Assembly: GCA_016765495.1 (NCBI GenBank)
Contig: JAESPV010000001.1
Span: forward strand, 1-64,000
Origin: Desulfocapsa sp.
GTDB lineage: Bacteria > Desulfobacterota > Desulfobulbia > Desulfobulbales > Desulfocapsaceae
Length of the DNA: 64,000 nucleotides
Direction of reading: 5' to 3'
Shown: piece by piece, positions 1-8,284 of the stretch
How positions within the stretch are numbered: the first letter of the stretch is position 1
Layout of the letters: every line of letters starts with the position of its first letter
Notes under the pieces: generated by a model
The model's input: the letters and a program-made list of their open reading frames with translations, nothing else
What the model was told of the DNA's origin: nothing
Database searches by the model: none
Position numbers and translations under genes: made by a program

Positions 1-1617
1 ATGGTGCCGCTCTCGGGCGTTGGGCCTGATTACCCACTCTCTCAAGAAAAACTTTCGCCTATTTTGGCCTTTTATGTAGTAGATAACCACCGACAAGGCA
101 TTGAACGTTGTGTGCAGATGGTAGAATTCGGTGGCATGGGACACTCGGCGGCGATTCACTCAGAAGACAAGCAAATCATCAAAGAATTTTCAGGCAATGT
201 GTGCGTGGGCCGGGTAATTGTCAATTCGCCATGCACCCAAGGGGCCATCGGCGATATATACAATACAAATGTGGCATCCTTAACATTGGGGTGTGGTTCT
301 TATGGCCGCAACTCGACCACATCTAATGTGAGCGTGAACAGCTTAATCAACATCAAGCGAGTGGCTGGCCGCAAAGAAAAAATGCAGTGGTTCAAAGTAC
401 CTGGTAAAATTTATTTCATGCCAGGATCGATACAGTATCTTACAAAAATGCTCGATGTAGAAAAGGTGTTTATTGTAACGGATAAGGTTATGGTTGATTT
501 AGGCTATGTGGATAAAGTGATTTATCACCTGCGCAAGCGTCGAAATCAAGTGGTTATTGAAGTGTTTGATCAAGTAGAGCCGGACCCGACACTGGAAATG
601 GTCAACAACGGTTTAAAGATGATGCATCAGTTCAAACCGGATACTCTTATTGCTTTAGGTGGTGGCTCACCAATTGATGCGGCCAAAGGGATGTGGTTGT
701 TTTACGAACACCCGGATGTAGAGTTTGAATTTTTAAAACTGAAATTTTTAGATATTCGCAAACGTACTTACAAATATCCCAAATTGGGCCGCAAAGTTAA
801 AATGGTAGCTATCCCTACCACCAGTGGTACCGGGTCAGAAGTGACTGCTTTTACGATTATCACCGATCAGGGTAATGAGGTTAAGTACCCGCTGGCAGAT
901 TATGAATTAACTCCTGATGTGGCTATTATAGATCCCGATTTTGTGATGTCGATTCCTCCGCATGTGACGGCAGACACTGGGATGGATGTGCTGACTCATG
1001 CCATTGAAGCGTACGTATCGGTCATGGCTTCAGACTACACAGATGCACTGGCCATGAAAGCAATTGAGCTGGTGTTTAAGTACTTACCACAATCTTACAG
1101 CAACGCTGATAAAGATTCCCGCGAGCGAATGCACAATGCTTCAACCATTGCCGGGATGGCCTTTACCAACGCTTTTTTAGGTATTAATCACAGCCTGGCA
1201 CATAAACTTGGCGGGGAATTTCATATTGCCCACGGACGTGCCAATGCGGTGATATTGCCACATGTGATTGCCTATAATGCCTCAATTCCCAGTAAATTCG
1301 CGGCATTCCCCAATTACGAGTATTATGTCGCCCATATTAAATACCAGGAAATTGCCCAACACCTTGGGTTGCCGGCTGCTACTCCTGCTGAAGGAGTGCG
1401 CAGTTTAATTAAAGCGATATACGGCTTGATGCGCAAGGTTGCGATGCCTTTAACCATTGCTGAATGCGGAGTTGATTTGCAGGAATTTGAAGTGGTGATA
1501 GATACATTAGCGGAAAGAGCTTTTGAAGACCAGTGCACAACTGCCAACCCGCGCATGCCTTTAATAAAAGAATTGGCTGTATTATATCGCCAGGCTTACG
1601 ATCAGGTTATTGAATAA
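1..1617 (+). CDS. adhE: Bifunctional aldehyde-alcohol dehydrogenase AdhE, C-terminal part (cut by window edge)
   Basis: AdhE reduces acetyl-CoA to acetaldehyde and then ethanol with NADH in the cytoplasm. Only about 538 of the usual ~870-890 residues are present. Residues 1-120 match the end of the aldehyde dehydrogenase half (QEKLSPILAFY, LTLGCGSYGRNS), and the rest is a complete iron-dependent alcohol dehydrogenase domain with the GGGSPIDAAK nucleotide-binding loop, TTSGTGSEVT, and the metal-ligand region DVLTHAIEAYVS ... NHSLAHKLGGEFHIAHG. The ATG at base 1 is internal to the gene, not a real start, because homology begins at once. The stop overlaps the end of the convergent iron-sulfur gene by 11 bp. 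It lacks the C-terminal tail of enterobacterial AdhE. Confident identification; only the left boundary is unknown. Confidence 0.95.
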   Translation: MVPLSGVGPDYPLSQEKLSPILAFYVVDNHRQGIERCVQMVEFGGMGHSAAIHSEDKQIIKEFSGNVCVGRVIVNSPCTQGAIGDIYNTNVASLTLGCGSYGRNSTTSNVSVNSLINIKRVAGRKEKMQWFKVPGKIYFMPGSIQYLTKMLDVEKVFIVTDKVMVDLGYVDKVIYHLRKRRNQVVIEVFDQVEPDPTLEMVNNGLKMMHQFKPDTLIALGGGSPIDAAKGMWLFYEHPDVEFEFLKLKFLDIRKRTYKYPKLGRKVKMVAIPTTSGTGSEVTAFTIITDQGNEVKYPLADYELTPDVAIIDPDFVMSIPPHVTADTGMDVLTHAIEAYVSVMASDYTDALAMKAIELVFKYLPQSYSNADKDSRERMHNASTIAGMAFTNAFLGINHSLAHKLGGEFHIAHGRANAVILPHVIAYNASIPSKFAAFPNYEYYVAHIKYQEIAQHLGLPAATPAEGVRSLIKAIYGLMRKVAMPLTIAECGVDLQEFEVVIDTLAERAFEDQCTTANPRMPLIKELAVLYRQAYDQVIE

Positions 1618-2854
1618 CTGAAAACTGGTATAAGAAAAATTCCACTCCATTTTTCTCTTTCAATAGCTGTGCAAGATGCAGGACCTTAATCTCGCTGCCC
1701 GCTGCCACAAGTCCCTGCTGCCACTGCATAAGACATCCGGAACAGGTGGATGTAACCACATCCGGTTTAAGAGCCAATACATCCTGTACAAGTTGGTCAC
1801 GAATAGCTGCTGAGATATCAGGGTGTGCCACATAAAAAAGCCCACCCTGCCCACAGCAACGGGGTCCATCAGGAAGTTCAATCACTTCCATTTCCCCTGT
1901 CTTTTCTAATTGCTCTCTTGCTTTATCCACGGATGGTGTCTCATGGCGAAGATGACAGGGATCGTGATAAAATACTCGAAGCTTCTGCTCCTCTTCAGTA
2001 CCTGACGCACTGTGCCTGACACTTTGATTTTCAAGAAATTCACTCAGCTCCATCACACGTAAAGCCATCTCTTCAGCACGCGTCTGCCAATGTGCGTCAT
2101 GTATAAAGAGTTCTGGATACTTCTTTAAATGAGCATAGCAGGAAGCACAAGTCACCAGAATCGGCCCCTCTGTTGCCCCCATCACTTCAATATTCCTGCG
2201 AGCCTTTTTTTGAGCACTCGCGCAATCGCCTGCTGCACAATCTGCAAGACCGCAACAGGCAAGCCCATCAGGATATTGCAATACAAATGAAGATTGGGAA
2301 AAAAGCGATTTACAGGAATCAAGAATATCCGGAAAAAGATATCGTGCAGAACAGCCAGGGAACCAGACAAGACTGGCTCTGGTATTTATATTTACCGCCC
2401 CCCCCTCCTCGTGTTGACCATCATCAGGCACTGGGAGAGCATCACCTTCAAACGGGGCCAGGCGTAACCGGAGACCTGAATCACGAGGAAGCTTATCACC
2501 CAATACCTTCCCGCAGGTCTTAGCCAAAATACGAAGGCCCGTTAAACTTCCTGGATAATCCAGGAGTTTACGGGCCAGATATTTTTCGTAGGCATGGGGG
2601 CCGGCAAGTGAGGAAAAACTGTTTCTGGCAGCCAGCAATTCCTTATTGATATCAATCTTTCTGGAGCAAACAGCAGCACATGCGCCACAGAGCAGACAGG
2701 CAGAAAAAATATCTATAAAAACAGAACTGCTTTTTTCAAGCCCGAGAGTATCGAGCAAATGCAGTTTTCCTCTTGCTGTATGCGACTCCTTTCCGCTTGT
2801 TCGAAATACCGGGCAAACGGTGGAACAGGCTCCGCATTTGGCACAGGTTGACAA
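1607..2854 (-). CDS. (Fe-S)-binding oxidoreductase subunit, GlcF/LutA-like with two CCG domains
   Basis: A 415-residue protein resembling the iron-sulfur subunit of glycolate/lactate oxidases, which passes electrons from a flavoprotein partner to the membrane or a carrier. Two [4Fe-4S] motifs sit at the N-terminus (CAKCGACSTVCP from residue 4 and CLLCGACAAVCS near residue 54). Two cysteine-rich CCG domains follow (FPGC...CCG near 170-205 and HDPC...CCGQGG near 295-340). The start is TTG at 2854, preceded by CAGGAG and 15 bp after the prfB stop, so it probably belongs to the prfB operon. No FAD-binding partner (GlcD type) is next to it, so the substrate cannot be named. GlcF, LutA or a heterodisulfide-reductase-like role are all possible. 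Confidence 0.8.
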   Translation of the reverse strand: MSTCAKCGACSTVCPVFRTSGKESHTARGKLHLLDTLGLEKSSSVFIDIFSACLLCGACAAVCSRKIDINKELLAARNSFSSLAGPHAYEKYLARKLLDYPGSLTGLRILAKTCGKVLGDKLPRDSGLRLRLAPFEGDALPVPDDGQHEEGGAVNINTRASLVWFPGCSARYLFPDILDSCKSLFSQSSFVLQYPDGLACCGLADCAAGDCASAQKKARRNIEVMGATEGPILVTCASCYAHLKKYPELFIHDAHWQTRAEEMALRVMELSEFLENQSVRHSASGTEEEQKLRVFYHDPCHLRHETPSVDKAREQLEKTGEMEVIELPDGPRCCGQGGLFYVAHPDISAAIRDQLVQDVLALKPDVVTSTCSGCLMQWQQGLVAAGSEIKVLHLAQLLKEKNGVEFFLYQFSVIQ

Positions 2855-2869
2855 AAGACTTACTCCTGG

Positions 2870-3980
2870 CTACTTAGCCCACAACAGATATGCTTTAATA
2901 AATGAATCCAGCCCACCATCAAGCACAGCATCCACGTTCCCCATCTCAACCTCAGTCCGATGATCTTTAATCAGTCGATACGGTTGAAGAACATAGGAAC
3001 GAATCTGGCTGCCCCAGGAAATCTCTTTCTTATCTCCATGCAGACCTTTCTGCTGTGCTGCCTGTTTTTCCTTCTCAAGTTCATAGAGACGGGAAGCAAG
3101 CATTTTCATGGCTGTATCCTTATTTCGGTGCTGGGAGCGTTCGTTCTGACACTGCACCACAACACCTGAAGGGATATGGGTAATGCGAATGGCAGAATCT
3201 GTTTTATTAACATGCTGACCACCTGAGCCACTGGCACGATACGTATCGATACGCAGATCCTTGTCATCAATTTCAATATCTATATCATCGTCAAGCTCGG
3301 GCAGAACCATAACAGATGCAAAGGAGGTGTGACGCCTGCCGCTTGTATCAAAAGGAGAGATCCGGACAAGACGATGGATACCAAGTTCTGAACGCATATA
3401 CCCATATGCATATCGTCCCTTTATTATAATAGTCACACTCTTGGTTCCAGCCTCATCACCTGCCAGAATATCCAGGATAGCAGTCTTAAACCCTTTTGCT
3501 TCTGCCCAGCGCAGATACATGCGGAGTAGAATGCCAACCCAGTCCTGAGCCTCAGTGCCACCAGCACCGGCATGGATGGAAATCATCACATTTGACGCAT
3601 CATGTTCACCAGAGAACATACATTCGAGTTCAGCAACTTCGATGGCTGTTTCCATATCGGGTAACAGGGAAGCCACTTCATTCTCTGTATCACCATCCTT
3701 TTCCTCGCTTGCCATTTCGAGTAACAGTTCTGCTTCGTCAAGTTCACGCCAGCCGTCTTCCCAGCCCTTAATAATATCCTGCAGGCGACCAAGCTCTTTC
3801 TGAACTCTTTTTGCTGTATCCGCATCATCCCAGAACCCGGGCATCAAGGTCTGTTGTTCCAGGTTTTCCAGATCATCTTTTCGTTGATCTAAGTCAAAGA
3901 TGCTCCTTCAAGGCCAGCATTCGACCTTTAAGATCCTGCAATTTCTGTTTCGAGACTGCAGCTCCAGTTTCTATGGACAT
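2870..3980 (-). CDS. prfB: Peptide chain release factor 2, with programmed +1 frameshift
   Basis: RF2 ends translation at UGA and UAA. The start codon is ATG at 3980 after GGAG. Codons 1-28 end in CTT followed by an in-frame TGA (3896-3894). Reading resumes in the +1 frame at GAC (3895) and runs to TAG at 2870, giving about 369 residues, the normal family length; the uninterrupted reading frame alone covers only the last 325. The catalytic GGQ (SGGQHVNKTDSAIR) and the RF2 stop-recognition tripeptide SPF (RISPFDTSGRR) are both visible. Neighbours are lnt upstream (a common linkage) and the Fe-S gene downstream. The leader just before the ribosome binding site contains a repeat-like element. 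Identification is certain. Confidence 0.97.
3893..3908 (-). promoter_or_regulatory. Programmed +1 frameshift signal of prfB
   Basis: Read on the minus strand this is AAGGAG, three bases (CAT), CTT, TGA, C. It has the same layout as the E. coli RF2 autoregulatory site: an internal Shine-Dalgarno three bases before the slippery CTT and a poor-context UGA-C stop. Low RF2 activity favours slipping into the +1 frame and so restores RF2. Confidence 0.95.
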
Positions 3981-4000
3981 TTTTTTCTCCAAATATTTAT

Positions 4001-4116
4001 GGCGTCGTAAAAACTCTCCATCTGCTTCGTTGCTGCAAGTTGCATATCATTACGACGTCCTCTAAATACGACAAAATCATATACAATTTACGCGCCTCGC
4101 ATATGGAGTTTTTTTT
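4001..4116. repeat. MITE-like or REP-like element in the prfB leader
   Basis: The 180-bp gap between lnt and prfB holds nested inverted repeats. GGCGTCGTAA (4001-4010) pairs with TTACGACGTCC (4050-4060). An outer imperfect pair, AAAAACTCTCCATCTGC (4009-4025), matches the reverse complement of GCATATGGAGTTTTT (4099-4113). There is no coding content. The layout resembles a short interspersed element, but only one copy is seen here, so family membership is inference. It ends about 20 bp from the prfB start codon and may shape the leader RNA. Confidence 0.45.
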
Positions 4117-4159
4117 CTTAGCCAATCTAAAAGTTAGTTTTATACGAACTTGTCAAATA

Positions 4160-5719
4160 TTATTTTATAATTCGTCTTTGCTTTCTAAAAGCAATTATTC
4201 CGTACAGGAATGTAAGCATGAAACAAAGAGGTGCAAACAGATACCCACCACGCACAAACAATGTTCGACCTTCCATTAGCTGTACCTGCCGGGTTGCTTC
4301 CCAGGAAACAAACAGAGGTGATACCTGATACACACGCCCCATGGGATCAATAAAACCTGAAAAACCGGTATTGGCTGAGCGTACAATGGAACGTCTTGTT
4401 TCCACAGCTCGCAATCTGGTCATTCCCAAGGTCTGATGAGGAGCACTGGACTTCCCGTACCAGGCGTCATTGGTCATATTAACCAATAGATTTGCTCCGG
4501 TATCCACCCATTTTCTGGATATATTACCAAAGATGGATTCGAAACAGATTAATACTCCAATTCGTGCATTCTTACAAGAAGGGGGATCTGCGATTTCACC
4601 CCGGCTGAAATTTCCCACGGCCTCAACCAGTGGCGCAACAAAAGGAATAAACCGTTCAAAGGGGATATATTCTCCAAAAGGCACCAAATGACTTTTAGAT
4701 GTGCGGGCAACGATGTTTCCCTTACTATTAAAAAGAAGACTTGAATTGTAAAACAGTATTTCCTTAGAGTCCGGTGTTTCTCTTTCATACCAGGGTGCAC
4801 CTGTCAGTAACATGACCTGTTCTTCATCCAGTAATCGATGAATTGGCAAGAGAAGTGGATGATTGACAGGATAAAATGGCAGGGAAGTCTCGGGCCAGAC
4901 CAGAAGTTCCGGTCGAAGAGGTTTGTGCATTATTTTTCTGCTTTGATCAACATAGGATTTTACCGTACTTCCCCTCCGCTCCGGATTCCATTTTTGCCCC
5001 TGATCTATATTACCTTGAACGATAGCAATAGTAATCACCTCTGCATCCTGGAGACTTTGCTCAACTTTCTGCCACCTCCACCCTGAATAACCAGCAGTCG
5101 TAAGAAACACAACACTCAGGGGAACAGCCAGGCGGATAATTTCTTTCTTTCCATTGCTATTTACAATCAGGAGGGTGAAAAAAGTGTTGATCAGCAGGAT
5201 CAAAAAGGTCAAACCAAAATGTCCCCAAATATCTGCAGATTGAAACAAAAGAGGAACCAGGGCAACCCCGTAACCAAGGTCCATCCACGGAAAGCCACTC
5301 TCCGGAACAGAACGTAACCAGTCAAGCCCCACCCATAATCCGGGAAGAATCCATAAACAAACAGATGGGGAAAAAGACTGAATACAACGGTTGGCCAGCA
5401 GTCCAAAAGCCACCATATAACAAGCCATATATACACTGAGCAGGACTAGAGCCGGAACAGACACGAACAGAGGTAAGTCGCCATACTGACCAAGAACAAA
5501 CACAATCCAGTAGAGTTGCACAAGGAAATGTCCCGTACCCACAAACATACCACACAAAACAATCTGCTTTCTGCTCCCTTTACAGACAATGATCAAAAAT
5601 GGAACACAGGCCACAGCAAGCAGAGGCCAGAACGTACCTCCTCCGGGCATGGACAGCCAGAGCAAAGGGATTGTAAGACTGCTTACCAGTACCGCAGTAC
5701 GGGTAGTAATATCGTTCAT
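4160..5719 (-). CDS. lnt: Apolipoprotein N-acyltransferase
   Basis: A 519-residue inner-membrane enzyme that adds the third acyl chain to the N-terminal cysteine of lipoproteins. The first ~200 residues form a run of hydrophobic helices, and a carbon-nitrogen hydrolase domain follows. The catalytic triad is visible in its usual contexts: Glu in LLVWPETSLPFYP, Lys in SKSHLVPFGEYIP and Cys in IGVLICFESIFG. A final hydrophobic helix ends the protein. The start ATG overlaps the corC stop by four bases (ATGA), so the two genes are translationally coupled; corC-lnt linkage is common in Gram-negative bacteria. Confident. Confidence 0.96.
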   Translation of the reverse strand: MNDITTRTAVLVSSLTIPLLWLSMPGGGTFWPLLAVACVPFLIIVCKGSRKQIVLCGMFVGTGHFLVQLYWIVFVLGQYGDLPLFVSVPALVLLSVYMACYMVAFGLLANRCIQSFSPSVCLWILPGLWVGLDWLRSVPESGFPWMDLGYGVALVPLLFQSADIWGHFGLTFLILLINTFFTLLIVNSNGKKEIIRLAVPLSVVFLTTAGYSGWRWQKVEQSLQDAEVITIAIVQGNIDQGQKWNPERRGSTVKSYVDQSRKIMHKPLRPELLVWPETSLPFYPVNHPLLLPIHRLLDEEQVMLLTGAPWYERETPDSKEILFYNSSLLFNSKGNIVARTSKSHLVPFGEYIPFERFIPFVAPLVEAVGNFSRGEIADPPSCKNARIGVLICFESIFGNISRKWVDTGANLLVNMTNDAWYGKSSAPHQTLGMTRLRAVETRRSIVRSANTGFSGFIDPMGRVYQVSPLFVSWEATRQVQLMEGRTLFVRGGYLFAPLCFMLTFLYGIIAFRKQRRIIK

Positions 5720-6603
5720 CCCACATCCTTTGACTCAGGCACGGGTAAGCGGGTAACCCGTAACAGATTGATCTGACGTTTAGTGGCACTGAGCACTGTA
5801 AACCGTAAGCCTTCAGCATCAACGGTATCACCAACCCGAGCCAGACGACCAAGCAGGAAAATTACAAAACCACCGATGGACTCATACCCGCCCTCTACCA
5901 TCTCCACTCCAAATCGATCTTCAATCACTTCGATATCAGCCTGAGCTTTCACCTGCACAGTATTTTCATCAATCTCCTGCAACAAATTCCTGTCCACATC
6001 ATACTCATCATCAATTTCACCAACAATCTCTTCCAGTATATCTTCAAGGGTGACCAGCCCGCGCACTGTTCCAAATTCATCGGCAACAACAGCCATATGA
6101 ATTTTCTGCTTCTGGAAATCCCTTAAAAGATCAACAATGGGTTTATCTTCTGCAATTATCCAGGGAGGATTCAAATAATCAGCAAGCCCTTTGCTACCAC
6201 GTTTTCCTGCACACATTTGCAGCAAATCTTTGGTATGAACAATCCCCACAATATTATCAGCATTTTCGGCATAAATTGGAATTCTGGTGAAACCTTTTTC
6301 AATCACTATATCCACGAGTTCAGACATTTCTGAGGTGACTTCAGCGCTCACTATTTCAGTGGATGGAGTCATTACTTCCCCCACCAGAGTATCACGGAAG
6401 TCAAAAATGGAGTTGATCATCCGCTCTTCCAGTGAAGATATCAACCCCTGTTCTTCACCTTCTTCAAGCAGCTCCTGAATTTCCTGTTCAAGGTCTTCTG
6501 TGGTCTCTGGGGATCGCCCCAGATGAAGCAGGGATGCCAACCGGGACAGTAACGTCTTCTTTTCAACTGGAACTGCTAAGCCAACCGGATTTTCTTTTGT
6601 CAT
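5716..6603 (-). CDS. corC: CorC/HlyC-family CBS-domain protein
   Basis: A 295-residue cytoplasmic protein with two CBS domains (about residues 75-200, including the EVMTPSTEIVSAE and IVGIVHTKDLL segments) and a C-terminal CorC_HlyC domain (about 215-290, GGYESIGGFVIFLLGRLARVGD). There are no membrane helices, unlike the longer DUF21-containing relatives. CorC-type proteins were linked to Mg/Co efflux; the family role is still loosely defined, and coupling to lnt suggests a function in envelope lipoprotein or lipid homeostasis. It is the first gene of the minus-strand group. The 216-bp space before the divergent carboxylase gene holds a short hairpin (6711-6735). Confidence 0.9.
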   Translation of the reverse strand: MTKENPVGLAVPVEKKTLLSRLASLLHLGRSPETTEDLEQEIQELLEEGEEQGLISSLEERMINSIFDFRDTLVGEVMTPSTEIVSAEVTSEMSELVDIVIEKGFTRIPIYAENADNIVGIVHTKDLLQMCAGKRGSKGLADYLNPPWIIAEDKPIVDLLRDFQKQKIHMAVVADEFGTVRGLVTLEDILEEIVGEIDDEYDVDRNLLQEIDENTVQVKAQADIEVIEDRFGVEMVEGGYESIGGFVIFLLGRLARVGDTVDAEGLRFTVLSATKRQINLLRVTRLPVPESKDVG

Positions 6604-6819
6604 TTTTCGTTATTAATAGATTGATAGATTGAGTTTTGTTACCTTTTTTCTTTTCTAATTGATACCGTATGATTATAGTAGGCAATATTTTGTAGCGTTG
6701 CCAGAAAAAAGGTCGTCTCATCGATTGATGAGACCTTATAAAACATCTCAACAATAGCATGAAGATACAGGTAATAGAAGTTTCTTTTTTCTGACCTGTA
6801 TCACAATAAGAGGAATACA

Positions 6820-8223
6820 TTGGAAGGAAAGGTTCTTATTGCAAACAGGGGCGAAATTGCCATCCGGATCATGGAGGCCTGTAAAGATTTAGATCTTGAC
6901 TACGTGGTTGTTTACACTGAAGCAGATAACGATTCAGAACATGTTCAACGTAACAACACCAGTGGCCCGGACCAAAACGCCTGGAAAATCAACAGCTACA
7001 CTGAGCCCAACGATCTCTTTGCTGTAGCCACCCACACACGCTGCACAGCAATTCATCCCGGATATGGCTTTTTCTCCGAGGATTTTCGCTTCGCCAGACG
7101 TGCTGCAACCCGCGACCACTCACTCATCTTTATTGGCCCCAACTGGGAAGTCATTAAACATCTTGGTGATAAAATTAACACCAAAAAAGTTGCCAATGAG
7201 TTAAACATTCCCACCATCCCCGGAACCGACAGCCCCATTTATAATGAAATGGAGGCAGAAGAAATTGCTCTGCACTTGCTCGAAGTCCAGAAAGCACAAG
7301 AGGTAGAGCGCCCTTCCATTCTCATTAAAGCTGCTGCCGGTGGTGGTGGCATGGGAATTGAAGAAGTCACCGAGATTGAAGAATTCCGGCGTATTTACCG
7401 CCAGGTACAGAGCTATGCAAAACGCCAGTTTGGAGACGGAGGAGTGCTTATTGAACAATGCCTCACCGACTACAACCACCTGGAGGTTCAGCTTCTCTGT
7501 TCAAGGCATGGTGAACGAATCCACTTTGGTTCACGTAACTGTACCATTCAGTCCACCGGCCGCCAGAAACGGATAGAGGCCGCACCCGGCTTTCATTCTT
7601 CCTGTTTTGACTATGACTTTGACGAACAAAAAGTTCTCGATCAAATCGTCGAATATTCCCTCAAGCTTGCCGCCCATGTCAACTACGACAATGTGGGCAC
7701 CTGGGAATGGATTGTTTCCCGTTCGGGTCAACCTTATCTACTGGAAGTCAACACCCGAATCCAGGTGGAAAATGATGTCTCTGCCCGAATAAGCTATCAG
7801 GACAATAAACACCCCAATCTGATCCGTGAACAGATCAGGCTGGCACTCGGTGAGCATATTGGGTACGAGCAAAGCAGTATTGAATTCCACGGAGCATCCA
7901 TTGAACTGCGCATTGTAGCAGAGGACACCAGACGCGGATTTGCCCCCTGGATCGGTACCATCACCGAATATACATTCCCCACACATGACTGGTCAGTTGT
8001 ATATACCCACGTACCCTTTGATCGCCCATATACAATTCCCAGTGACTACGACCCGAATCTCGCTCTCGCTCTCGTTTGGGGTGAAAATATGGATGAGGCA
8101 AAACAACGTGCTGCACGCTTTATTGATGAAGTAACCATCAAAGGAAAAGATTCACGGGGTGGCGCAATTATCACAAATCTTGACTATTTAAAAAACAACC
8201 TGGACCGGCTGCTGACTTTCTAG
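6820..8223 (+). CDS. accC: Biotin carboxylase-like ATP-grasp protein (acetyl-CoA carboxylase)
   Basis: A 467-residue protein with the biotin carboxylase fold: N-terminal VLIANRGEIAIRI, ATP-grasp glycine loop AAAGGGGMGIEEV (near residue 170) and the LLEVNTRIQVEN core. The start is TTG at 6820 after AAGAGGA. It carboxylates biotin on a carrier protein at the expense of ATP and bicarbonate. Compared with E. coli AccC, the Lys of the HQK motif is kept (GRQKRIEAAP) but the preceding His is Arg, and the usual Glu-His after NTRIQV is Glu-Asn. It has no carrier (BCCP) domain, and no accB gene lies nearby. The carboxyltransferase follows after 61 bp. Function in malonyl-CoA synthesis is likely. Confidence 0.85.
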   Translation: MEGKVLIANRGEIAIRIMEACKDLDLDYVVVYTEADNDSEHVQRNNTSGPDQNAWKINSYTEPNDLFAVATHTRCTAIHPGYGFFSEDFRFARRAATRDHSLIFIGPNWEVIKHLGDKINTKKVANELNIPTIPGTDSPIYNEMEAEEIALHLLEVQKAQEVERPSILIKAAAGGGGMGIEEVTEIEEFRRIYRQVQSYAKRQFGDGGVLIEQCLTDYNHLEVQLLCSRHGERIHFGSRNCTIQSTGRQKRIEAAPGFHSSCFDYDFDEQKVLDQIVEYSLKLAAHVNYDNVGTWEWIVSRSGQPYLLEVNTRIQVENDVSARISYQDNKHPNLIREQIRLALGEHIGYEQSSIEFHGASIELRIVAEDTRRGFAPWIGTITEYTFPTHDWSVVYTHVPFDRPYTIPSDYDPNLALALVWGENMDEAKQRAARFIDEVTIKGKDSRGGAIITNLDYLKNNLDRLLTF

Positions 8224-8284
8224 GAGCTGTCCGGAAATTTTACGGCTGTGCACTTTCCAACAAAACATACCGGAACACTCTTAT

